Below, piece by piece: positions 57,838-64,000 of a DNA stretch of 64,000 bases (position 1 is its first letter; the number at the start of each line of letters is the position of its first letter). Location of the stretch: assembly GCF_036013525.1 (NCBI RefSeq), contig NZ_CP107853.1, forward strand, positions 806,001 through 870,000, read 5' to 3'. The notes beneath the pieces are model-generated. The model saw nothing but the letters and a program-made list of their open reading frames with translations, did not search any database and had not been told where the DNA came from. This DNA is from Nonomuraea sp. NBC_00507 (GTDB lineage: Bacteria > Actinomycetota > Actinomycetes > Streptosporangiales > Streptosporangiaceae). Made by a program: the position numbers and the translations under genes.

Positions 57838-57909
57838 TTGAACAAAGTTCAAATAGTGCCTGCACTTAGTGCAAGTACCGGCTAGGGTCGTTCTTGCACA
57901 AAGTTCAAG
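57838..57909. promoter_or_regulatory. Cluster of TetR-type operators
   Basis: Three palindromes lie in the divergent promoter region: TTGAAC-AAA-GTTCAA (57838-57852, perfect), TGCACT-T-AGTGCA (57861-57873, perfect) and CTTGCAC-AAA-GTTCAAG (57893-57909, one mismatch). The first and third share the same half-site and spacing, as expected for one regulator. Confidence 0.75.
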
Positions 57910-57943
57910 TCCACTGTACGCACGTCACACAGAGGAGCGCGCC

Positions 57944-58522
57944 ATGAAAGCCGACACCTCGATCAAGCGCCCGCGCAGTGTCGTCCTGGCCGCAACGCTG
58001 CAGTTACTGAGCGCCGTGCCGTTCGTGCTCGGGACCTACGTCGTCCTCGTCCACGGCACCGGCGCGCAGGCGGCGGCCGAGGCGGAGGTCGCCCGCCAGG
58101 GCCTGCCGCCCTCAATCCTGGCCGAACACGGCATCAGCTTCGGCTCGAACACGGCGGAGCTGCCGTTCACCGTCGCGATCGTGCTGATCCTGGCGATGCT
58201 GGCCCTGCTCAACCTGAACGGCAAGCGCCTCGGCCGCGTCCTGTCCTGGATCTTCCAGCCGATCCTCTTCGTGGCCGGCGCCATCATCGTCCCCCGCCAG
58301 GTGTGGGTCACCCCACTACTGGAGTCCACCTTCAAGAGCGACCCGGTGCTCGCGCGCATCGACGTTCCGGCCCTGGTGGACGCGGCGTTGCAGGCCATGC
58401 CGGGCTGGCTGCTCCACGCGAACGTCGGCAAGCTCGCGCTCACGACCCTGGGCTCGGCGCTCGTCATCGTCCTGCTCGCACTCCCGTCGGCGCGGGCGTA
58501 CTTCCGCGGCAAGGCCCTATGA
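57944..58522 (+). CDS. Four-helix membrane protein controlled by the divergent TetR
   Basis: 192 residues with helices at about 14-33, 74-92, 98-120 and 160-182. The loop between helices 1 and 2 is extracellular and alanine-rich. AGAGGAGCG precedes the ATG at 57944; the open frame upstream overlaps the operators and is not coding. The family is unknown to me. Its last 6 bases overlap the convergent TetR gene end. Confidence 0.8.
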   Translation: MKADTSIKRPRSVVLAATLQLLSAVPFVLGTYVVLVHGTGAQAAAEAEVARQGLPPSILAEHGISFGSNTAELPFTVAIVLILAMLALLNLNGKRLGRVLSWIFQPILFVAGAIIVPRQVWVTPLLESTFKSDPVLARIDVPALVDAALQAMPGWLLHANVGKLALTTLGSALVIVLLALPSARAYFRGKAL

Positions 58523-59161
58523 CGGTGGCGACCAGGATTTCAGCTGACGGGACAGGAAGCCGCGGATCAGCTGCTTGGCGGCGTCGATGATCTCGGGAGC
58601 GCCGTCGGGATCGCGGCGGAAGGCCAGCTTCAGCACGGCGTCCCCGGCCTCGACGGCCACCAGCACTGCCAGGTCCAGCTCTGGGCAGTCGGCCAGCCCG
58701 AACTCCTTCAGGAACAGCCCGCGCAGCCGTCCCGCGATCACCGTATTGTTGTCGGAGTCGGAGTCGAGCATGTTGAGGTCGACGGCGTCACCGAAGTGCA
58801 GGCTCTTGAAGCCGGCGACGGTCCTGTGCATGTCGACGTATTCGTCGATGATCGCGTCGACCGCCTCCCACCAGCCGCGATGGTCCTCCTCCAGGAACCG
58901 GCGGTCCACCCTGCGGACGAACTCCTCGACGTTGCGCCGGGTGACCTCTTGGGTGATGGCCCGCTTGTCGGGAAAGAACTGGTAGACCGACCCGATCGCC
59001 ACGTCCGCCCGCTCGGCTATGCGGGTGGTGGACAGGGCCTCGTATCCGGTCTCGTCGAGCAGCTCGGCACAGGCGTCGAGCATGCGCTCGACGCGCCGCG
59101 CGCTGCGGCGCTGTGCGGGCTGCCGCCTCAGAGTTTGGGGCTGGGCACAATCGTCATCCAT
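58517..59161 (-). CDS. TetR family transcriptional regulator
   Basis: 214 residues. The HTH region is VERMLDACAELLDETGYEAL followed by TTRIAERADVAIGSVYQFFPDK. The remainder is an all-helical ligand domain. I chose the ATG at 59161 (MDDDCAQPQ). It is encoded 56 bases downstream of the EphD-like gene on the same strand and may regulate it; a short inverted repeat before that gene is a candidate site. Confidence 0.9.
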   Translation of the reverse strand: MDDDCAQPQTLRRQPAQRRSARRVERMLDACAELLDETGYEALSTTRIAERADVAIGSVYQFFPDKRAITQEVTRRNVEEFVRRVDRRFLEEDHRGWWEAVDAIIDEYVDMHRTVAGFKSLHFGDAVDLNMLDSDSDNNTVIAGRLRGLFLKEFGLADCPELDLAVLVAVEAGDAVLKLAFRRDPDGAPEIIDAAKQLIRGFLSRQLKSWSPPS

Positions 59162-59217
59162 CTGCGGCGAAGACACGGATTCATCTTCTCCCCTACGGGC
59201 GATCGTTACCTGCAAAT

Positions 59218-60927
59218 TTATGGATTTCTTGCGGCTCCACCGAGCCGCGCCAGCCGGCGCATCGCCCGCGGCGAAATCCTGGACAGCACGTAGCCTATTT
59301 TGCCTTCCAGATTGACCGCTACGACCGCCTGATTCCGGTGTACGGCCCGCAGAATGTGGGCGGCCACCCGCTCGGGCGGGTAGCGGCGCCGCGCCAGCCC
59401 GCGTACGGCCTCCTCGCGCAGGTCCCGCCCCACGTACGTGGCATGCTGCGCCAGAGGCGTGGACACGAAGCCGGGGCAGATGGCGCTGACGCCGATCCCG
59501 TGCCCGGAGAGTTCGGCCCTCAGGCAGTCGCTGAGCATCTTCACGGCCGCCTTCGAGACCGAGTACGCGGGCAACATCCTGGACGGCGCGAACGCGGCCA
59601 AGGAGGCGACGTTGACGATGTGCCCGCCCTGGCCGCGCTTCACCATGGCGGCGCCGAACAGCCGGCAGCCATGCACGACGCCCCAGAGATTGACGTCGAT
59701 CGTTCTGCGCCAGTCGTCAACGGTGTGATCGAGAATAGGCCCGGCCACGGCGATCCCGGCATTGTTGACCACAATGTCCGGCACCCCAAATTTAGTGAGA
59801 ATATCTCGCGAAAAGTCCTCCATCTGATCGATATTCGCGACATCTACCTGCACGGCCCACGCCGTACCCCCGAGGTCCTTGACGATCCCCCGCGCGGCCC
59901 GTGCGGCGGCGTCGGCGTCGATGTCCGCGCAGACCACCTCGCCCCCATGGGCGGCGAACGCCCGTGCCGTGGCCAGCCCGATCCCCGACCCCGCGCCGGT
60001 GACCACCACCAACCGGTCCCCGAACGCCCCGCGGCGCGCGCCCGCCCGTGCCCGCCGCAACTCCCTGGACGCCGGGGCGCCGTCCACGTGGGCGGCGAAC
60101 TCGGCGATCATCCCGGCGACAAGGCCGGGGTGGCTGCGCTGGGCCCAGTGGCCGGCCGCGATCTCCCGATGCCACAACCTGGGCACCCACTGCCCGATCG
60201 AGGCCAGCAGCGCCGGGGTCACGTACCTGTCGTGGGCGGCCTCGATGAGCTGCACCGGAACATCCCCGACGGCCGGGCTGAGATCGGGGTCCGCGAGCGT
60301 GCCGGTCATGTTCCGCCGGTAGAGCCACAGCCCGTTGCGCCCGTCCCTGACCAGCGTCTCGGCGGGATGCCCGGCCCGCGCCGCCACCCCCTCGCCGAAG
60401 CCCCGCGCGATCAGCCGGGGCAGGATCGAGCTCCACACGAGCTCCGGCACCACGGGGACCAGGAACCCGCCGATGTACCAGGACTTGACCAACTGCGCGG
60501 CGACCTCGCGCCGCCTGCCGTGCCGCAGGAAGTGCGCCGTCTGCCGCAACCCCGGCCCGCCGACACTGGTGAACGAGGCCACCCGCTCCAGCACCCTGGG
60601 CCGTCCCACCGCTTCCCATCCCTGCAGGGACCCCCAGTCGTGCCCGACGAGATGCACGCGGGGTTTCCCCACGGCGTCGAGCACGGCGGAGAGATCGTCC
60701 ATCAGCCGGTCGAACCCGTAGTCGCGGCGGTCGCGCGGCTCTGTGGACGCCCCGGCCCCGCGTACGTCGTACCGCACCACGTGGAACCGGTCGCGCAACA
60801 GCGCGACCACCTCGTCCCAGACCCGATGCGTGTCCGGGTAGCCGTGCAGGAGCAGCAGCGTGGGACGGGCCGGGTCGCCGTCCTCGAAGACCGCCAGCCG
60901 CACGTCACCGGACTCGACCCACCGCAT
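59218..60927 (-). CDS. ephD: EphD-like fusion of alpha/beta hydrolase and short-chain dehydrogenase
   Basis: 569 residues. Residues 1-285 are an epoxide-hydrolase-type alpha/beta hydrolase (LLLLHGYPDTHRVWDEV; nucleophile in VGHDWGSLQG; histidine region AAGHWAQRSHP). Residues 300-569 are an SDR (VVTGAGSGIGLATARA; NNAGIAV; YSVSKAAVK). This architecture matches mycobacterial EphD, implicated in epoxy-mycolate processing. Here the organism probably lacks mycolates, so another lipid epoxide is likelier. AGGAGGT precedes the ATG at 60927. Confidence 0.9.
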   Translation of the reverse strand: MRWVESGDVRLAVFEDGDPARPTLLLLHGYPDTHRVWDEVVALLRDRFHVVRYDVRGAGASTEPRDRRDYGFDRLMDDLSAVLDAVGKPRVHLVGHDWGSLQGWEAVGRPRVLERVASFTSVGGPGLRQTAHFLRHGRRREVAAQLVKSWYIGGFLVPVVPELVWSSILPRLIARGFGEGVAARAGHPAETLVRDGRNGLWLYRRNMTGTLADPDLSPAVGDVPVQLIEAAHDRYVTPALLASIGQWVPRLWHREIAAGHWAQRSHPGLVAGMIAEFAAHVDGAPASRELRRARAGARRGAFGDRLVVVTGAGSGIGLATARAFAAHGGEVVCADIDADAAARAARGIVKDLGGTAWAVQVDVANIDQMEDFSRDILTKFGVPDIVVNNAGIAVAGPILDHTVDDWRRTIDVNLWGVVHGCRLFGAAMVKRGQGGHIVNVASLAAFAPSRMLPAYSVSKAAVKMLSDCLRAELSGHGIGVSAICPGFVSTPLAQHATYVGRDLREEAVRGLARRRYPPERVAAHILRAVHRNQAVVAVNLEGKIGYVLSRISPRAMRRLARLGGAARNP

Positions 60928-60940
60928 CGCGACCTCCTAT

Positions 60941-60955
60941 TGGACGGGATGTCCA
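60941..60955. promoter_or_regulatory. Inverted repeat before the EphD-like gene
   Basis: TGGAC-GGGAT-GTCCA lies 13 bases before the start codon, overlapping the likely leader. It is a candidate operator for the TetR regulator encoded downstream of the EphD-like gene. Confidence 0.5.
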
Positions 60956-60967
60956 AATATAGATCCG

Positions 60968-62059
60968 TCAGGGCCGCGCGGCCAGCCCGGGACGCGCGGC
61001 CAGCCCGGTGCAGGAACGCAGCGCCCTCCAGTCCGCCACCGCCTGGGTCCTGGCGGCACCGGTCATCGGGACCGGGACACCGCTCTGGATGGTGGCCGGC
61101 GTCCAGCGGTCCTTCAGCACCTTTCGCCCGTTGATCGTCAACGTCAACACCCCGGTCCTGCCGGTGGTCGCCGGGTTGGAGTTGTAGAAGGCGAAGTTGC
61201 CCATGCCGTAGTTGACGTACGCCTTACCGAGATATCCGGACCCGAGCAGGATGTGCGCGTGCCCGCCGACGATCACATCCGCACCGGCCTTGACCAGCTT
61301 GGGGGCGAGCGAGAGCTGAGCCGGGTTCGGGCACTTCTGCATCTCGGTGCCCCAGTGCAGATGGACGATCACCGTGTCGGAGTTCTTGCGCGCCTGCCGC
61401 ACCGCACTCAGCAGGCTCGCCTCATCCTTGGCCGAGGCCAGCCCGCCCTGGTCGGCCGTGGCCGTCCACGACCGGATGAACTCGGCGTCCAGCACCTGAG
61501 TGGCCCCGATGATCGCGACCCGGTTGCCGTTCACGGTTTTCCTGAACGGCTTGTAGGCCTCCGCCGCGTTCTTCCCGATCCCCACCACGGGATACTTGCT
61601 GCGCTTGATCGCCGCCAGCGAGTCAGCCAGCCCGCTCTCCATGTAGTCCATGCCGTGGTTGTTCGCCATGGACACGACGTCCACCCCCGCGGCCTTCAAC
61701 GCGGTGAACGCCGTCGCGGGCGCCCGGAAGGTGAACTGCTTGCCGGGCGCGGGCGTCCCCCCCGTGGTGATGGCGGTCTCCAGGTTCACCATCGCCAAGT
61801 CGGCCTGGCGCAGCACGCCGGCGATCGGCCCGAGCGCGGTGCGCGGGTTCGACAACCTGGGCCGCAACATCCCTTCGAAGTGCACGTCCCCACCGAAGGA
61901 GATCGTGTACGGCCGCCGCTCAGGCGTCGGCTCCTCCTCCGGCGTGGCGGCCGCCTGCTGGTCGACCTGCTTGCTCTGCAACTCCTGCTCAGGCGCCGAT
62001 GAGCAGGCGGCAAGCGAGACGACGAAGGCGAACAACGGGAGGGCACGGGGGAGTCTCAT
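60968..62059 (-). CDS. CapA-family lipoprotein (PGA-synthesis-like metallophosphatase fold)
   Basis: 363 residues. A lipoprotein signal ends in SLAAC, followed by a Glu/Gln-rich linker. The CapA metallophosphoesterase-like domain has SFGGDVHFEG, MANNHGMDY, VHLHWGTEM and VGGHAHILLG. Poly-gamma-glutamate capsule genes (capB, capC) are not present, so a different cell-surface role is likely. The C-terminus carries a short duplication (GLAARP twice). Confidence 0.88.
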   Translation of the reverse strand: MRLPRALPLFAFVVSLAACSSAPEQELQSKQVDQQAAATPEEEPTPERRPYTISFGGDVHFEGMLRPRLSNPRTALGPIAGVLRQADLAMVNLETAITTGGTPAPGKQFTFRAPATAFTALKAAGVDVVSMANNHGMDYMESGLADSLAAIKRSKYPVVGIGKNAAEAYKPFRKTVNGNRVAIIGATQVLDAEFIRSWTATADQGGLASAKDEASLLSAVRQARKNSDTVIVHLHWGTEMQKCPNPAQLSLAPKLVKAGADVIVGGHAHILLGSGYLGKAYVNYGMGNFAFYNSNPATTGRTGVLTLTINGRKVLKDRWTPATIQSGVPVPMTGAARTQAVADWRALRSCTGLAARPGLAARP

Positions 62060-62305
62060 CTGCCGCCATTTCCGCTCGAGTCCTGACTTTCAGGGATCGA
62101 GCATGCCATGCAGGGCAGATTACCGGGCAGACCCCATCATTTTACTCATTGCGGACCTGGTCGCCGCCGCCGGCGGACTCGCGTACGCGATCATGAGCGC
62201 GCTCATCGGCGCCGGACTTGATCTTCCTCGTGCGCAGCCGTGTGCCGTCACATGCCTAAAGTTGGAGAATTCCTTTACTTGGATGACTCAGGTTAAGGAC
62301 ATAGC
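62060..62305. other. Upstream region of the Fur-family gene
   Basis: 246 bases. An ATG at 62103 opens 68 codons with a hydrophobic middle (LIADLVAAAGGLAYAIMSAL) and a stop that overlaps the fur GTG as GTGA. Its first half has high G+C at third codon positions, but from about 62220 the sequence turns AT-rich like a promoter. A small coupled ORF is possible but unproven. Confidence 0.3.
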
Positions 62306-62722
62306 GTGATTGGCATGGGGGACGACGACCTTCTCCGCCAGGCCGGGCTCCGGGTCACCGCCGCCCGGCTGGCGATCATGCAGACCGTTCGCGATGCCGA
62401 CCACCCGGACGTGGACGACGTCTATCACTGCGTGCGTGAACGACTGGGACAGGTCTCACTTCAGGCGGTCTACGACTCGCTGCACGCGCTGCACGAGGCC
62501 GGTCTCGTACGGAAGATCGAACCCATGGGCAGCCCGGCACGTTACGAGGCCCGCGTGGGCGACAACCACCACCACCTCGTCTGCCGGGAGTGCGGGACCG
62601 TGACCGACGTCGACTGTGTGGTGGGGATCGCCCCCTGCCTCGAGCCCTGCGACAGGGCCGGCTACATCGTGGACGAAGCCGACGTCACGTTCTGGGGCGT
62701 CTGCCCGAACTGTCAAAGCTGA
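62306..62722 (+). CDS. Fur family transcriptional regulator (CatR/FurA/PerR-like)
   Basis: 138 residues. Winged helix (LRVTAARLAIMQTV, then SLQAVYDSLHALHEAGLV), regulatory metal site (DNHHHLVCRECGTVTDVDC) and the structural zinc pairs CREC and CPNC are all present. Such proteins in actinomycetes usually sense peroxide and precede a catalase gene, but none follows within the window. AAGGA lies 6 bases before the GTG at 62306. The orphan location makes iron, zinc or peroxide sensing equally open. Confidence 0.92.
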   Translation: MIGMGDDDLLRQAGLRVTAARLAIMQTVRDADHPDVDDVYHCVRERLGQVSLQAVYDSLHALHEAGLVRKIEPMGSPARYEARVGDNHHHLVCRECGTVTDVDCVVGIAPCLEPCDRAGYIVDEADVTFWGVCPNCQS

Positions 62723-63111
62723 TCTTGGGCCGAACGGCCCACTGCTCCTGCAGGATCACCATCGTCGGCCACGCCTCGGCCCCCGAGGTCACCGCCGACA
62801 TGAAGAGCGGCGCACCCCGGAAAAGGATGCGCCGCGCGCGTGTTCAAGCGGAATTCTTCCGGCCGTCCGGGCTTTTCACCGGCAGCTCTCGAAACGGATC
62901 CGGTAAGACGGCTTATCGCATCTCGAATTGGCGACGGGCCGCGCGAGATCAAATCCCATGGCGCTTGATCATCCGGGGGGATGCTGTGCCATGATGGCTA
63001 CGTCTTCTACGCTCGCTCGCGAGGCGAGCAGGAGTTGGCCATGGCCCCTTGACGGCCGTGCGGGGAGCGGCCCTGCGATGTTGTGTCCTCAACGTCGCCG
63101 GGCCGTTTTCT
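62723..63111. other. Gene-free stretch with hairpins
   Basis: 389 bases between the Fur and DUF397 genes. It holds an 8-bp stem with arms GCGGCGCA (62807-62814) and TGCGCCGC (62828-62835), a likely terminator. A second inverted repeat is GCTCGC-N7-GCGAGC (63011-63029). No convincing gene is seen. Confidence 0.5.
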
Positions 63112-63339
63112 TTAGGCGCTCGTCGCCGCCAGTGTCGCCAGGTCGAATTCACCCTCGCGAACGCCGGAGGTGAACGCGGCCCACTCCGCAGGAGTGAACA
63201 CGAGAACGGGACCGTCCTGCTCCTTGCTGTCACGCAGCGCGACGTTGCCGTCGGAGAGCGGGGCGATCTCGACACAGGCGTCTGCGCCATTGCAGAAGGT
63301 GCTCTTCCGCCAAGCCGCCTTCGAAGGGTGGTTGTGCAT
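63112..63339 (-). CDS. DUF397 domain protein
   Basis: 75 residues of the actinobacterial DUF397 family (WRKSTFCNGADACVEIA, then VALRDSKEQDGPVLVFTPAEWAAF). These acidic small proteins partner with the HTH/DUF5753 regulator encoded just upstream, as in the Streptomyces WhiJ/BldB-type modules. The ATG at 63339 has GGGGAG 4 bases before it. It follows the regulator by 54 bases. Confidence 0.93.
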   Translation of the reverse strand: MHNHPSKAAWRKSTFCNGADACVEIAPLSDGNVALRDSKEQDGPVLVFTPAEWAAFTSGVREGEFDLATLAATSA

Positions 63340-63393
63340 TATCTCCCCAAATAGCTAAAGGGGCTCCATTGCCCCTTGTTGAGGTGGGCGTCT

Positions 63394-64000
63394 CTACCGA
63401 CGCCACAGCATGGCTTTGCGCTGGATGAGAACGCGAGACTCGTTCTCGTCGAGCGCCTCCGACTTGACGTGGTCGAAGGCGATTTCGTATCCAGCCACGC
63501 GTTGGAGGTCTTCGACGAAGTTGGCAGTATACAACTGTTCCAGGTAGACAACATCGTCGAATTCCGCAAACTGCAGATGAATAAAGGTGCCGGTGTTCAC
63601 CGGATGAAGTGAGTCCAAGGTCAGGACGTGCACGCTGACATGTGGGAGCAGGGAGATCTCCAGGAGATGCTCCATCTGCTCACGCATCACCGAGGGTTCG
63701 CCGAAGCGGCGCATCAGCGCCGACTCGTCGAGCACGACCGTGAGCCTGCAGGGCTCCGGCCGGTGCAGCACGCGCCGTTGCCGGTCGAGGCGGGCCTCGA
63801 CGCGGCTGCGGACACCGCTGTGCGTGATGCGCGCGATGCCCCGGGAAGCCAGGATGACCTCCCGCGCGTAGTCCTCGGTTTGCAGGAGGCCCGGCACGAG
63901 CTGCGGCTCCCAGGATCGCTGAGAGGTCGCCTCAGCCTCTAGCCCGAGGAATCTTGTGTATTCCTCGGGAAGAACGTCTTCGTAATCTTCCCACCACCCC
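63394..64000 (-). CDS. HTH/DUF5753 (Scr1-family) regulator, N-terminus outside window
   Basis: The C-terminal 200 residues of a WhiJ-type regulator; the frame runs off the right edge before the XRE helix-turn-helix. Visible parts include WWEDYEDVLPEEYTRF, LVPGLLQTEDYAREVI, HRLE-type arginine-rich helix RSRVEARLDRQRRVL, and the family end FEDLQ-like region (NFVEDLQRVAGYEIAF, with a C-terminal MLWRR). Paired with the DUF397 gene. Streptomyces homologues control antibiotic production and differentiation. The ligand is unknown. Confidence 0.88.
   Translation of the reverse strand, partial: GWWEDYEDVLPEEYTRFLGLEAEATSQRSWEPQLVPGLLQTEDYAREVILASRGIARITHSGVRSRVEARLDRQRRVLHRPEPCRLTVVLDESALMRRFGEPSVMREQMEHLLEISLLPHVSVHVLTLDSLHPVNTGTFIHLQFAEFDDVVYLEQLYTANFVEDLQRVAGYEIAFDHVKSEALDENESRVLIQRKAMLWRR

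Noticed and set aside
63011..63029. Inverted repeat GCTCGC-N7-GCGAGC as an attachment site
   Set aside because: No direct-repeat partner or integrase gene is visible; similar GC hairpins occur elsewhere in the window.

Overview
The window is about 70% G+C, uses GTG and TTG starts freely and is packed with genes that overlap by 4 bases. It is chromosomal DNA of a menaquinone-using, sporulating-type actinomycete. BldC, a BldN/RsbN-like sigma/anti-sigma pair, a DUF5753/DUF397 pair, HspR/HAIR control, Rex control and bS22 all fit; a Streptosporangiales genus such as Nonomuraea is my best guess, inferred from gene content only. No rRNA, tRNA, CRISPR array, insertion sequence or prophage was seen.

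Layout. 1-8.9 kb: a minus-strand respiratory block, menG (demethylmenaquinone methyltransferase), a MenJ-like menaquinone reductase and nuoABCDEFG (complex I; nuoG runs off the left edge). A perfect Rex operator lies before menJ. 9-12.8 kb: a secreted beta-propeller protein, a DUF4229 membrane protein, BldC, a two-gene unit encoding an anthrax-lethal-factor-like zincin and a small acidic protein, and a PLDc_N membrane protein. 12.8-17.4 kb: cytochrome c maturation (ccsB, resB, ccdA, resA) with a histidine phosphatase. 17.4-20.6 kb: a LysR regulator divergent from a 36-codon ORF and an EamA exporter, then hemL. 20.7-21.6 kb: an orphan VapB-like antitoxin and a stand-alone prim-pol protein. 21.8-27.2 kb: rex-hemA-hemC-hemD-hemB, a tetrapyrrole operon headed by its redox regulator and ended by tandem hairpins. 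A second Rex-like site lies between rex and a divergent glutaredoxin gene.

27.5-31.5 kb: a membrane protein fused to an ABM-fold domain, then bldN, rsbN and a SerB-like HAD phosphatase. 31.5-38.7 kb: an ECF sigma factor with an LCP protein, a short-chain dehydrogenase, an acyltransferase, a GalE2-like epimerase, ribosomal protein bS22, a BldC-like HTH protein, a conserved phosphatase-like protein and AcuC. 38.8-45.5 kb: a two-component system with an ABC exporter, convergent with a MacB-type tripartite exporter. 45.6-47.8 kb: proC, proline dehydrogenase and a lipoprotein. 48.0-54.8 kb: a five-gene chaperone operon dnaK-grpE-dnaJ-hspR-clpB behind two HspR (HAIR) sites. 54.9-64 kb: an accessory-looking stretch with a minisatellite, TPR protein, two TetR regulators, an EphD-like hydrolase/dehydrogenase fusion, a CapA lipoprotein, a Fur-family regulator and the DUF397/DUF5753 pair.

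How it works together. Much of the first half concerns electron transport and its cofactors: quinone, complex I, heme and cytochrome c assembly. Rex, encoded in the window, can read NADH/NAD+ and act at both the nuo block and the heme operon. The order rex/glutaredoxin/hem/hemL/phosphatase/resA/ccdA/resB/ccsB and HTH/bS22/epimerase/acyltransferase/HAD resembles the conserved block I recall from Mycobacterium (about Rv0500A-Rv0529) and Streptomyces. Genes that interrupt it (LysR-EamA, VapB, prim-pol, and possibly the zincin pair) stand out as lineage-specific insertions.
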